DNA of 64,000 nucleotides from G965218495 sp965262785 (GCA_965262785.1 OZ253559.1:186001-250000), one strand, 5' to 3'; positions 36,206 through 46,021 are shown, counted from the first letter of the stretch. The notes: a model not told the origin generated them from the letters alone. Made by a program: numbers and translations.

Positions 36206-36883
36206 ATGCTGTTGTTCTACTGTACGCCCCGCAAGCGGTTGCCGCTCCTTCGTGAGCACGGTTCTAGTGATGTCCTGCTGTGGCGCACGCTTCGCCACGC
36301 TCAGCGGGTTGGGGGTGACGCTATCCTGGTGGTGGCGAGCGAAGGCATCAAGGACATAGTGGATGACGGCAGCCCTTCTTCGCGCGCGCGACTTGTGCCA
36401 CCAGTAGCTTTTCAGAACCTATCGCCATATCTGCCACCGGTAGAGGTCACCGCGGCGGGTGGCATAGTGCTTCGCACCGAGGTGCGGCCGGCGGAGGTGC
36501 TCCTGATTCGCCGCCACGGGTGCTGGGATCTGCCTAAGGGCAAGCGCGAGGCCGGCGAAGCACTTCATGAGTGTGCTGCCAGGGAAGTGGAGGAAGAGAC
36601 AGGCGTGGGGGACCTGCTAACTTATTCGTGCGTCGGGGCGACGTCTCATGGCTACCCGCGCAAAGGCCAGTACCACGTCAAGCAGACGTATTGGTACCTC
36701 ATGCAGAGCCAATCCACAGCATTTGCTCCGCAGACCGGCGAGGGCATTACGGATGTCAGATGGGCTCCCTGGGATCAGGCTACTCAAATGCTTGACTATG
36801 CTTCCTTACAGCGGTTGCTTCGCGGCATAAGCCCGCTGGCGCATGTGGATCCGCAGGCCGAACTTGGGCGCTCGATAGGCTAG
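36206..36883 (+). CDS. NUDIX hydrolase
   Basis: A 225-residue enzyme. The Nudix box is complete: GKREAGEALHECAAREVEEETGV, that is G-x5-E-x7-R-E-V-x-E-E-x-G, at about residues 113-135. The Nudix domain starts near TAAGGIVLR. The N-terminal 85 residues (LPLLREHGSSDVLLW and ILVVASEGI) form an extension seen in many Bacteroidota NUDIX proteins. It would hydrolyse a nucleoside-diphosphate-linked substrate, identity unknown. ATG 36206 was preferred because upstream codons lie in the opposite-strand propeller gene. Confidence 0.9.
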   Translation: MLLFYCTPRKRLPLLREHGSSDVLLWRTLRHAQRVGGDAILVVASEGIKDIVDDGSPSSRARLVPPVAFQNLSPYLPPVEVTAAGGIVLRTEVRPAEVLLIRRHGCWDLPKGKREAGEALHECAAREVEEETGVGDLLTYSCVGATSHGYPRKGQYHVKQTYWYLMQSQSTAFAPQTGEGITDVRWAPWDQATQMLDYASLQRLLRGISPLAHVDPQAELGRSIG

Positions 36884-37060
36884 ACGACGGTTTTGCCCAA
36901 GGGAAGGTGGCTTGCAATTGGGTATAAAAAAACCGCACCAACGGGTTTGTCTGATTCGGCGCAGCACAGCAATTGCGTGGCGAGAGGCCGTGCGTCATTC
37001 GCTGAGAAATAGCACCAACACCTGGACAGTTGACAGCAAGCTCGACTACACCAGGGCATC

Positions 37061-37149
37061 GTGATCAGTGGGCCCACGGGTGTGGGTTTGAGTTACCTCG
37101 CTTGCGCGCTGGCCCACCAGGCAGTCTCTCTTATCCGCTTCCGCACTTA
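37061..37149 (+). pseudogene. IS21-family istB fragment
   Basis: About 29 codons read VISGPTGVGLSYLACALAHQ and continue AVSLIRFRT to a stop. IstB helper ATPases have GPTGVGKSYLACALAHQACR at this point; the P-loop Lys is replaced by Leu and the frame ends soon after. It is a small dead fragment, unlinked to the istA remnant at about 46.4 kb. Confidence 0.7.
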
Positions 37150-37718
37150 AGCCACACGTGCCGCGCTCCATGGCCAGCGTCCCACGAAGAGTGCCACGGC
37201 CCTTCTTAGTGGTAGGTCTTTGCTAAGCCCATCGCCGCATCCGGAGCCGCCAGACTCCCTTCCAAGATCCGAACAGCGCTCGGCCACCAGCTCACTGCCA
37301 TGTAACAGTGCCCCACTTTCCCCGCTGCGATCCGGTCTGCACTGGAGTGTGGCGGCCGCCTCGCCAAGCTCGACCGCGTTCTTGATTGTCAGTGTGATTT
37401 ATCTCCGGATTGTGCACTGCGGATAGTCATTCTGCGAAGCGATTGCAGCGCAGTCGACAGCAGCCTTCGTATCCTTCTTCTACCTTTCCGGATTTTGGAG
37501 TTGGGGCATTGACCTTCGTGTGATTTTGGGCCGGCGTGGCTAGTCAGGGGCGAAATTATTGGCGCTCAGCATAGTCACGGACCTGAGACGCTTGCAAGGA
37601 ACGGATTTTCAAAGAAGACCTCAACAAGAGCAGCCAGGGCTACGGATGAATTCACCAGATCAGCGGGACCAATCCCCGCAGGGCAAACGTAACGGCTTCA
37701 CAACTAGATCAAATTCCA
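37150..37718. other. Intergenic, nothing recognised
   Basis: No gene or RNA recognised. It should hold the promoter of the lipoprotein gene at 37719, but no convincing Bacteroidota-type promoter element could be singled out by eye. Confidence 0.5.
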
Positions 37719-39401
37719 ATGCAGTACCCAAATTCTCGCCTGTGGATTCTAATCCTGCTGCTGCCTCTGATCCAGGCCTGCGGAAAGGCCAACATCAGCG
37801 GAACCCTGCTGGGAGCAGACGGCAGTCCCATGTCCATGGCCCACGTACTCGTAAAGAATGGCCCGACCGACACTACGATTGTTGCCCCGGTCGATGACTC
37901 CGGGCGTTTTGCCTTCAGGTTGGACGAGCCGGGTGGCTACGGGATATACGCGACCGGTGTGCATCATGAGACATTAACAATCCCATTTATACTGGCTGCC
38001 GACGAGCAAGTGGAGCTTCATATTCGTCTCGCTGCGATCGAGGCCTTCTCGGAAGTCGATTCGTTTTACGTGGTGCTGGCAGACTCTGAGGATGGCATTG
38101 GTATGCAGCGCCGCGCGGACGGGACGCTTGCTGCTCTGGTAGAGACGTCCGAAGATACCGTTGCGTACAGGATCCGCCACGGCTCGAAGGCGTCCGAGTT
38201 CAGCAGCGACGATTTGATGGCAGGTACAAGCCAAGACCGTCTAGCCTTCAATGAGTCTGGACCATTCTGGGATGCCGAGGGTGATTACTTCAGCGTACTC
38301 GACGTTCACGACGGGCAGTTTGTGGACATCGTCTTTGATCCCTCACTATTCCAGGGAGATGCGTCTGAACCGTTGGTTAGTTCAGTCCCCTCCTCAATTG
38401 CCGACTTTGCCGGCATCTACCTTGATGTTGAGAAAGTGCAACGGCAGAGGAGTCAGGCCTTCACCAAGAATGAGAATGGGTCCTACAGCGTTGATTTCGA
38501 ACTCGTGAAGCAATTGACAGCTCCGGTCAAGGAACGTATCAGCCAGGAGAAAGACCCACTGCTGCACCAGTGGCTAATCCTGCGATATTTTGATGACTTG
38601 CAGTTTGGCCCCGACAGTACCGACAAACCGTTAGCCCGGGAAGCGTTCGAAACTGTCGCGGCAGATTCGCCCTTCTGGACTTTCGAGGCCTGGAGCTTGG
38701 TCGGCGCCTCAAACCTCCTTGTTACGCTTGCCCGTACGTTAGACGACCAGGAAACAGTCAGGCCATATGTGCAGCAGGTAATTGACAACCACCCTGATCC
38801 GGACGTTCGAGCACAGTTTCTTGAAGTAGGACTCTACATGGCAATCACTGACGAGGATGAGGAAACGAAATGGTCCTACTATTCCATACTCCAGGATTCG
38901 CATGCTGGTACGAGACAAGCGGAAAGCGTTCGGCGGAGGTTTGATCCTGACAGAGGTCTGCAGGCCGGCAACCCTGTGCCTGAGTTCTCGTTCGTCTCAT
39001 TCGATGATTCCACCGTTACGATCACCGACAGTGGCCTTAGAGGCCGAACGTACCTGCTCGACTTTTGGGGCACCTGGTGCGGACCCTGCATTGAGGAGAT
39101 ACCGGCTTTGGAAGAGGCGTACGATCGGTACAAGGAGTCCGGGTTTGAGATCCTCAGCGTGGCCTTCCTGGATGACCCCTCCGACATCGAGAATTTCCGG
39201 AGAGACCGGTACCCCATGCCGTGGCTTCATACGCGAGTGACGCGTAAAGACGACAGTTCAGTAAGGAAATTGTTTGAGCTCACTGGCTTCCCGAGGCCTA
39301 TTCTGGTAGACGAAGAGGGTATCATTGTTGCCATTGACACTGAGCTAAGAGATGGCAAGGTACTGGATGTCGTCGGCGCCGTGTACGATGGAACGGAATA
39401 G
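37719..39401 (+). CDS. TlpA-like thioredoxin-fold lipoprotein
   Basis: A 560-residue paralogue of the 407 gene, but a lipoprotein: the N-terminus MQYPNSRLWILILLLPLIQA ends in lipobox IQAC, against signal-peptidase-I sites in the others. The beta-domain (NISGTLLGADGSPMSMAH, then GGYGIYATGVHHET), helical middle and redoxin end with FWGTWCGPCIEEIPALE are conserved, giving the classic TlpA/ResA active site CGPC. A likely role is thiol-disulfide exchange in the periplasm or at the surface. It converges with the beta-propeller gene at 39630. No sign of damage. Confidence 0.87.
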   Translation: MQYPNSRLWILILLLPLIQACGKANISGTLLGADGSPMSMAHVLVKNGPTDTTIVAPVDDSGRFAFRLDEPGGYGIYATGVHHETLTIPFILAADEQVELHIRLAAIEAFSEVDSFYVVLADSEDGIGMQRRADGTLAALVETSEDTVAYRIRHGSKASEFSSDDLMAGTSQDRLAFNESGPFWDAEGDYFSVLDVHDGQFVDIVFDPSLFQGDASEPLVSSVPSSIADFAGIYLDVEKVQRQRSQAFTKNENGSYSVDFELVKQLTAPVKERISQEKDPLLHQWLILRYFDDLQFGPDSTDKPLAREAFETVAADSPFWTFEAWSLVGASNLLVTLARTLDDQETVRPYVQQVIDNHPDPDVRAQFLEVGLYMAITDEDEETKWSYYSILQDSHAGTRQAESVRRRFDPDRGLQAGNPVPEFSFVSFDDSTVTITDSGLRGRTYLLDFWGTWCGPCIEEIPALEEAYDRYKESGFEILSVAFLDDPSDIENFRRDRYPMPWLHTRVTRKDDSSVRKLFELTGFPRPILVDEEGIIVAIDTELRDGKVLDVVGAVYDGTE

Positions 39402-39629
39402 GCACGTGCAATTGCGTCGTGCTTTGGCAGCCAGACTGGAGAATGCCAAGGGCCAATGCAGTCAGTGGCTGGGCTGTGCACGTTGGCGAGCGGCTTTGTT
39501 TCTACGATAACGTGCTGCCGCCGTGCCTCCGAATCTTTTTACGAGACCGGGACGGCCGCGAGCGCGACGTCTGGCCGCAGGCCACGAACACGGTCCTTCT
39601 ATCCGCCCATTAACTGCCATTCTGTCCCT

Positions 39630-40814
39630 TTATTCGACGATCTCGTAGACCGTAAGGACAACCCCATCGGCATAGTCTACTGCGTACGCCCGCCCCGCCG
39701 CAACCACTTGAAGGTATACACTTGAAGGCAGGTCTAACTCACCTACAACCTGGCTTTCGGTGTTCAGTACTAGCCATTCAGCGGTTGGGGCATTCGGGTC
39801 ACTTTTCGTTAGCCTTACCCAAATTCTGCCGCTGTCGCCTACCACAAGTGTGGAGTAGGCCGGCTTTGTTTTGGGGAGGTCAAGTGCGCGAAGTCGCCTG
39901 GATGTGTTGACTGAATGATTCTCCAAGCGCTCATCCAGTTCGCTTTTCGTTACCGGGATGGCCTCAAGCGGGTGTCTAACGGGTTTCCGAGGCGTACCGT
40001 CGGCCGCGGTGATGGCGATGTCAATGGATTCCGTCGATCCCGAGTATATGTGCTCGTCAGGACCAAGCCGAATGACCGGACCCCGTCCAAAGGGCCGGGA
40101 CACGAACGTCCTATAGTCTTCATCTTCTATAACCATCCAGGCCAATGCCGGCGCGCGTACCATGGGATTGAATACTACTCGTCCTTTTCTGCCAGTGATC
40201 TTGGTATACATATACCGTTCCGACGCAAAGTCTGTGCCTGGTCCAGCCGGGTCTTCATAAGTCACAACAAAGCCTGTCTCGAGTACTCCGATGAGATCTG
40301 TAACGCGCCGGTCGGGTGAATCCGCTGCCACAGAAACGTCATAGGCCAAGTCAAACGTGGCCGGATCAAAGGCCGAAATCCGCTTGGGCCCGGAATCGAA
40401 TACGTACAACGTATCCCCGGGGCCCGTATGCACTGAAGTCACTCGGGCGAACTCACCTGGGCCATTGCCCTTTGCGCCAATCGATGCGAGCAGTTTACCC
40501 TGAGCGGTGAACGCATAAATCTGCGGGTCCTGGCCTTCACCTACGAAAATGCGTCCTTTGCCGTCTACGGCTACAAGGCCGCTAATCCTACCGAAGAATA
40601 CGCCGCTCTCATCAGTTTCGTCGCCAATGGTTAGAACCTTGATGAGTTCGATCGGCACTGAACCGGCCGTACGGGGCCCTTGGCCTTCGTTGCTGGCGTA
40701 GACAGCAATAAGGAGGCAAGAAATTGTCACCAATGCCGCTGGAATCCGGTGGCTCGCCCAATAGCTCGTTTGGCTGGTCTTTGGTGGATCTGGAATTCGG
40801 GATAGTGAGGTCAT
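39630..40814 (-). CDS. Six-bladed beta-propeller protein, secreted
   Basis: A 394-residue propeller. A hydrophobic segment at residues 24-40 (IPAALVTISCLLIAVYA) acts as signal or anchor; a Cys at 33 could be lipidated but is poorly placed. Blade signatures are VDGKGRIFVGEGQD, SIGAKGNGPGEFARV, GPGDTLYVFDSGPKRI and VGDSGRIWVRL. The layout matches the lipoprotein at 9186, including the conserved KP-A-Y segment before the sixth blade. Function unknown. The divergent upstream region contains the 41225 propeller gene, so two related propellers are transcribed away from each other. Confidence 0.82.
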   Translation of the reverse strand: MTSLSRIPDPPKTSQTSYWASHRIPAALVTISCLLIAVYASNEGQGPRTAGSVPIELIKVLTIGDETDESGVFFGRISGLVAVDGKGRIFVGEGQDPQIYAFTAQGKLLASIGAKGNGPGEFARVTSVHTGPGDTLYVFDSGPKRISAFDPATFDLAYDVSVAADSPDRRVTDLIGVLETGFVVTYEDPAGPGTDFASERYMYTKITGRKGRVVFNPMVRAPALAWMVIEDEDYRTFVSRPFGRGPVIRLGPDEHIYSGSTESIDIAITAADGTPRKPVRHPLEAIPVTKSELDERLENHSVNTSRRLRALDLPKTKPAYSTLVVGDSGRIWVRLTKSDPNAPTAEWLVLNTESQVVGELDLPSSVYLQVVAAGRAYAVDYADGVVLTVYEIVE

Positions 40815-41224
40815 TATAGCTCCATGGCTCGTGTGCTAGTATGTACACGCCCTGCTGGCCGATGGCCTAACAGTCCGCCTAAGAGCGTTCTCGAGTGATT
40901 CTTGTTTGCTGGCTGGTGAGAATAAGTGGCTCAACAATTGCCTGTTTAGTCCGTCGCGGACGGCTCCTCTATCCTTCCGCCAATTGTGGTAATAGTCAGT
41001 AAAGGTATCCTGCCCCTTCAGCGCCACAGCACTCTTCGTGCATGGCCATCTTCAAGCACCGAGCGCTGAATTGCGTGCGTTGCGGGGCGTCTGGGACGCA
41101 CTTTCGGCGATAGTCTTTGTGGGGGCCAGGGCTGGCGACCGGCTGGTCCAAATGTCTACGGCAAATTCAGTGATAAACGATGCGTTCCAGTATCTTAATC
41201 CATCCACAAAGTCGTCACGTTTGC
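40815..41224. other. Intergenic between divergent propeller genes
   Basis: A minus-strand frame at 40836-41027 (63 codons, reading FTDYYHNWRKDRGAVRDGLN) has no stop and a plausible composition but no family I recognise. Otherwise nothing. Promoters for both propeller genes are expected here. Confidence 0.4.
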
Positions 41225-42400
41225 ATGAAGTTTTGCTGCGCTTTGCGACAATGCCTTGTCACGCTTGCGCTTGCGATTGGAATGCTGTCCTCCGCACAGG
41301 CGCAACGGCTGTCCTTCACGCTTACTGAGCAGTTTGTCATCGGCGATGAAGAACAGGCGCCGGTGGAGTATTTGTTCTTGACCCCCGAATTCGTCAGGAC
41401 GGACTCGAAGGGCAAAATATATGTTCATGATCGGCGAAGTGCAGACGTTCGCGTCTTCGACTCAAGTGGACGGTATTTCACCACGATCGGGAGACGAGGT
41501 GCTGGCCCGGGAGAAATGCGCGAGATCATCGGCATGCACGTCGATGATCAGGATCGACTGATCGTGGTCGATCGAATCAGCAAACGGTACACGATTTTCA
41601 CGGATCTCGGCAAGGGCTTCGAAACGAAAGCGATCACAGAAAGGCTGGCCAGCTATCCAGACATTATTCTGACGCTTGGCGACTCCTTTGTAATCAGGTA
41701 CGTTAAGAGGCTACCAGATCCAGAAGGAGGATCCGGCATCGATGACGACAAGGTGCTTCATCTACACGACACCGAGTTGGGTCAGCGTGAGTCCTTCGCG
41801 CAGCTGGGTGACATTGTCGACCTGGACCGTGACTTCCTGAGAGCGCGTTCAGGTAACCGGGGAGCACTGAAGGTGGCGACGAACAAATCTGACGCGATAG
41901 TCCTGGCCCCTCAGGTATACGGTGGATACATCTACCGCTATACGCGGTCAAATAGCACCTGGGGCATGGAGAAACTGAAAGGAGGCCCTGCTCCCAGGCA
42001 GTTTTTCAAACCATTCAGCTATCGTGACTTCGAGACGAACCCAGAGGTTCGCAAATCAGCTATCGTAGTTTCCAATTCGGAAGGAATCTTCGGCGCGCAG
42101 GTTTTCAACTGGAGTCTGGGCATCGTATTTCTGAGCACGGGAGATATCGTAAACTTTACAAACACAAATCTGCTCAGGAAGGATGCTGAATTCCAGGCGG
42201 AGCTGTTCGGCCAGAATGGAAGCTTGCTGGGGTACGGACCGCTGCAATTTGAGGACCCGGACCTGAATGACAACGGGCGCGTCATGAGTTCCATAAGGAT
42301 TCTATGGAATGACGCAAACGATCGGATATACCTTCGACGGCTAAATGAAGAAGGCGCCTACGTGCTTAGCGTAGCCGAACTTGTAATCAACCCGTTGTGA
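41225..42400 (+). CDS. Six-bladed beta-propeller protein, secreted
   Basis: A 391-residue protein. ATG 41225 gives a signal peptide (KFCCALRQCLVTLALAIGML, cleavage after SSAQA); an upstream ATG at 41180 would add 15 residues before it. Propeller signatures are VRTDSKGKIYVHDRRSADVR, TIGRRGAGPGEMREI and VDDQDRLIVVDR. It is more distant from the 9186 and 39630 proteins than they are from each other, lacking the KP-A-Y segment. Function unknown. It converges with the TlpA-like gene at 42963, with a strong inverted repeat between them. Confidence 0.83.
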   Translation: MKFCCALRQCLVTLALAIGMLSSAQAQRLSFTLTEQFVIGDEEQAPVEYLFLTPEFVRTDSKGKIYVHDRRSADVRVFDSSGRYFTTIGRRGAGPGEMREIIGMHVDDQDRLIVVDRISKRYTIFTDLGKGFETKAITERLASYPDIILTLGDSFVIRYVKRLPDPEGGSGIDDDKVLHLHDTELGQRESFAQLGDIVDLDRDFLRARSGNRGALKVATNKSDAIVLAPQVYGGYIYRYTRSNSTWGMEKLKGGPAPRQFFKPFSYRDFETNPEVRKSAIVVSNSEGIFGAQVFNWSLGIVFLSTGDIVNFTNTNLLRKDAEFQAELFGQNGSLLGYGPLQFEDPDLNDNGRVMSSIRILWNDANDRIYLRRLNEEGAYVLSVAELVINPL

Positions 42401-42962
42401 GTCCCGCGTTAGTTGCCTTGAGCGCGGCCTTAAAGGACTCAGGCCACGAAGTGGATGGGGCTTTGACACGACTTGTAGCGCAGCATCGGCGCACTTCAGC
42501 TCCTACATGCGGCAGTAGAGGTGCCTAGCGGCACTCATAATTGGTGAGGTGTACTCCAATCGCTGGACACGATTGGAGTACACCTCATGAAACCTCGCCT
42601 CCCGGATGACGGGTAACAGCGGGACCAGGCTGCCCCGATGCGGATAGCGGTCACATTCCTGCTGGTTGCGCTAACTGGTCGACGCCCAGCAGGCCTGTAT
42701 TAGCCTTGGGACCTCGAACTGGATACTCAACTCCGGCACAGAACTAGCGTCAAAACACATGAGAGCCAATAGATTGACAGGTCTTTATGCGATAAACGTG
42801 GCCCAAATCAATATGGCAATGATGTCTGAACACATTAGATGGGCGCCAATCAAGACACCAAAGCAAGGTTGCCGCCCGACCTGCACAACGCGGTCTTTTC
42901 CTGTGCTGCCTGGTGTAGAATCCTGCCTGATTGCGATTGCAAGGTACCATGGTTTGTGCCTA
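42401..42962. other. Intergenic between convergent genes
   Basis: Apart from the inverted repeat at 42545-42587, no gene or RNA was recognised. Confidence 0.5.
42545..42587. repeat. Perfect 18-bp inverted repeat, 7-nt loop
   Basis: TGAGGTGTACTCCAATCG at 42545-42562, loop CTGGACA, and the exact complement at 42570-42587. It lies between the ends of two convergent genes. There is no T-run on either side, so it is not a typical intrinsic terminator. The TG...CA outer ends would also suit two insertion-sequence termini left by an internal deletion. It is also the only long perfect hairpin noticed in the window. Confidence 0.9.
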
Positions 42963-44558
42963 CTACCTGGCATCGATAAGAACGCTTAGGGCATCCATTA
43001 TCTTGTCGCCCACAGTCGTCAAGCCGCTTTTGGCAACGATAGTGCCCCGTTCGTTGACGAGGAACCATGTCGGGTACGACCATACCTCAAAGGCCCCTGT
43101 CACCGACTCGTGGTCTTTTTCTCCCACCACCGTATGCAGCCAAGGCATACCATACTGCTTCTTCCGAAACTGTTGTACTTCGGCGGGAGCATCATAGAAT
43201 GCAACGCTAAGAATCTCGAATCCGGTATCCTTGAATCGGTCATATGCCTGTTCCAATGCCGGTATCTCCGCGACGCATGCCTTGCACCAAGTGCCCCAAT
43301 GGTCTATGAGGTATGTTCGTCCTAGCAGGTCCCTATCTGTGAAGATGTCGGTAGAATCGTCCAGGGAAACGAATGTAAACTCAGGCACACGTGTTCCCGG
43401 CCGCAGCCTGTCGGTCACGAGATACGGTTGTGACTCCCAGTTTGCGAGCCTCTTATAGGCATACGCGGCTTCGGCCCGGACATCCGGGTCAGGATGGGTA
43501 CCAATCACTTGCTGCAGGTAGTCATTGGTCACCTCATTATCCTTTGCCCATCGAGCGAGTCTAATCAGGAGGGCTGATGCGCGGAGTGGGTTCCACGCCT
43601 CAAACGACCAGAATGGCGAGTTTGCTGGAACCATCTCGAAAGCTTCACGGGCCAGTTGAAGGCTTGTGCTATCGCGAGACGATGCCAGGTCTGCAGAATA
43701 CCGCAGCAAGAGCCACTGGCGAAGAAGCGAGTTCTTCTCCTGGCCAATCTTTTCCCTAAACGGCACTTTCAAATCGTCTATAGCTGCAGCATTTTTTCTG
43801 TACTCGCTAAAACTCGGACCTAACTCAGTAATTCGTCTAAGCCGTTTTTTTGATTCGACATAGATGTCGACAATCTCGGCGATGAACGGTGGAACGGACT
43901 TGACGGTAGGTCCCGCAACATGCTTCGGCAATGTCAACGGATCCAGGACTATGTCAACGAAGGGCATGTTGCGAACGTACACCACGCTGTAGTAGTCGCC
44001 GTCATTATTCCAAAAAAAGCCAGCTTCATTGAAAGCCAATCGGTCTTGGCTCGCGCCGGCTGCCAGGAATTCGCTGCCCGCTTCAGATGTCATGACACCA
44101 CGGATCTGGTAGGCAAGCGTATCGGCAGCTATCGTTACACGAGCGGCAAAATTCCCATCCGGACGGCGCTGCATGTCCAAGGCCGTGCCAGAGCCTGCTA
44201 TTACCACTTGGACCGAATCCATTTCCGGCACCAACTGATTCACACCGAGCTGAATATGAAGCTCTACCTTTTCGTGCGTTGTAAGGATTAGGGGCAATTC
44301 CAGGGTCTTGTGATTCACCCCGGTCGCATACATTCCGTAGCCGCCCGGTACGTTGAGCGTGAATGCAAAACGCCCGAAAGCTTCGACTGGCACAACAACC
44401 GTGGTGTCGGCCGGGCCATCTTCGACAATCAGATGGGCCATTGCCATTGGATTGCCGTCTCCTCCTAGCAGAGTTCCGCTGACGTTAACCTGCGCGTGTA
44501 CCTGTGCCAGAGGCAGCAGCAGGATGCAAGCCAGAAGGAAAGAGATTCGATTTCGCAT
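42963..44558 (-). CDS. Secreted TlpA-like thioredoxin-fold protein
   Basis: A 531-residue paralogue of the 407 and 37719 genes. Signal peptide RNRISFLLACILLLPLAQVH with cleavage near AQ; then the beta-domain VNVSGTLLGGDGNPMAMAHL and GGYGMYATGVNHKT. The redoxin end has the active site WGTWCKACVAEIPALE (CKAC, unusual for TlpA, which normally has CxPC; the Pro before the second Cys is replaced by Ala). The cis-Pro region reads WSYPTWFLVNE. The missing CxxC proline should change the redox potential. The middle helical part is about 25 residues shorter than in the paralogues. Confidence 0.86.
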   Translation of the reverse strand: MRNRISFLLACILLLPLAQVHAQVNVSGTLLGGDGNPMAMAHLIVEDGPADTTVVVPVEAFGRFAFTLNVPGGYGMYATGVNHKTLELPLILTTHEKVELHIQLGVNQLVPEMDSVQVVIAGSGTALDMQRRPDGNFAARVTIAADTLAYQIRGVMTSEAGSEFLAAGASQDRLAFNEAGFFWNNDGDYYSVVYVRNMPFVDIVLDPLTLPKHVAGPTVKSVPPFIAEIVDIYVESKKRLRRITELGPSFSEYRKNAAAIDDLKVPFREKIGQEKNSLLRQWLLLRYSADLASSRDSTSLQLAREAFEMVPANSPFWSFEAWNPLRASALLIRLARWAKDNEVTNDYLQQVIGTHPDPDVRAEAAYAYKRLANWESQPYLVTDRLRPGTRVPEFTFVSLDDSTDIFTDRDLLGRTYLIDHWGTWCKACVAEIPALEQAYDRFKDTGFEILSVAFYDAPAEVQQFRKKQYGMPWLHTVVGEKDHESVTGAFEVWSYPTWFLVNERGTIVAKSGLTTVGDKIMDALSVLIDAR

Positions 44559-44851
44559 CAGGAGAGTTTGGCCTACCCCTAAAACAAATGCAACGCATTC
44601 AGTTCATGAAATGTTGTTCATCGTCAGCTGTAACCGGGGCAGCCTCGTCGTTCTGCCGGATGCCCGACTTTGCGCCGCAACTCCCGGCCTATGCGCGAAG
44701 AATTGCCGGTCTGCCGGTCTCTAGAGCGCTTTTCGGGCAATCACTAGCAGGTCGACTATCATCTTCTTCCTAGCTTTATTGCCACAGTCCACTTGCTCTT
44801 ACCAACGCACCGCCTATCAGGAGGCGGCGCCGTAGCAACCTCACTCTATCC

Positions 44852-46021
44852 ATGCCGGTCACGTCCATCACAGTGCATTCCGCCGCTATTACGCGTCTGT
44901 GGCTGCAGCTGCAGGGCCTATTTGTCCCCCGCGGACACGTGCCTCTAACTCGTGAGACGTTTGTGCGCCACCTGGAGCAGACTGGAGCCTTGCAGCTTGA
45001 CAGCGTGAATGCTTTGGATCGCGCTCACTACTTAACGCTTTGGAGTCGGTTCGGGGCATACAAGAAGGAGTGGGTAGACTCTTGGGTGTATGATGAGCGC
45101 TGTGCCTACGAGTATTGGGGACATGAGGCTTCCATCCTCCCCATGTCACACCTGCCGCTAGGGCTACGCCGCATGCGGCGATTCCCACCTGAGGAGTGGC
45201 AGCGGGCTGCATGGTGGCCGAGATGGAACACTTCGCCTGCCTCAAAGCGCCGCGTGATGCGCATGCTGCGCGATTCAGACCCGCTGGAGCGGGCGGACGT
45301 TAAAGAGGGGCCGTCGGAGCAAGTCAAGGAGGACAAACAGTCGCTACTCGTGCTCTGGCACGGTGGACGGGCCGCGGTGAGCCAGAGGCGGCATTTCAGG
45401 CGGGTATATGACCTGGCAGAGCGCGTGTACCCGGCCATGGAGCCTGCAAGTGGCACTGCACTTGACGACAGCTGGCTCATGACAGGGCTACGCGGCAACG
45501 GAATCGCAAGCGAAGAGCACTTGGTCAACTATTGGACGGGCCCCAGGCCCAGCGCAGCACTGCGCCAGCGTATCCTCACGCGCGGCCTCAAGCAACGCCG
45601 TATCGTCCAGGTCCGCGTCAATGGCTTCCGCCAGCCGTTTTACGCTCTGCCAGGGCATCTGGACCTGCTTGGCTCAGTTCAAGAACCCCAAGGTACCACG
45701 CTTGTTTGCCCTTTCGATTCGCTCCTCTGGCAGCGCCAGCGGGCGGAAGATCTGCTGAACTTCAGCTACCGAATTGAGATCTACGTACCACAATCCAAGC
45801 GTGTGTTTGGCTACTACGTTTGCCCCATCCTGCACAACGGCCGGCTCGTCGGTCGCCTGGATCCCAAAATGCACCGCAATACGGGCATCCTCGAAGTCAA
45901 ACGCGTACACTTGGAGCCAGGCTTCAAGCCGGATGGCTCGTTTCGTGCGGGGCTGCGCGATACGCTTGAGAGTTTGGCTGCATTCTTGGGTGCCACGGAC
46001 ATTCAAATGGCAACTAGTTAG
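44852..46021 (+). CDS. Winged-helix YcaQ/AlkX-like DNA glycosylase family protein
   Basis: A 389-residue member of the HTH_42/YcaQ family (AlkZ/AlkX-type DNA glycosylases that unhook interstrand crosslinks or alkylated bases). The catalytic Q-x-D motif is in GALQLDSVNALDRAHYLTLW near residue 47. Family blocks YEYWGHEASILPM, LVCPFDSLLW and KRVFGYYVCPILHNGRLVGR with DPK are present. Start at 44852 gives a normal N-terminus. It stands alone among insertion remnants, with no genotoxin-biosynthesis genes around it to suggest a self-resistance role. Both members of the AlkX branch and uncharacterised relatives share these motifs, so the substrate is unknown. Confidence 0.87.
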   Translation: MPVTSITVHSAAITRLWLQLQGLFVPRGHVPLTRETFVRHLEQTGALQLDSVNALDRAHYLTLWSRFGAYKKEWVDSWVYDERCAYEYWGHEASILPMSHLPLGLRRMRRFPPEEWQRAAWWPRWNTSPASKRRVMRMLRDSDPLERADVKEGPSEQVKEDKQSLLVLWHGGRAAVSQRRHFRRVYDLAERVYPAMEPASGTALDDSWLMTGLRGNGIASEEHLVNYWTGPRPSAALRQRILTRGLKQRRIVQVRVNGFRQPFYALPGHLDLLGSVQEPQGTTLVCPFDSLLWQRQRAEDLLNFSYRIEIYVPQSKRVFGYYVCPILHNGRLVGRLDPKMHRNTGILEVKRVHLEPGFKPDGSFRAGLRDTLESLAAFLGATDIQMATS

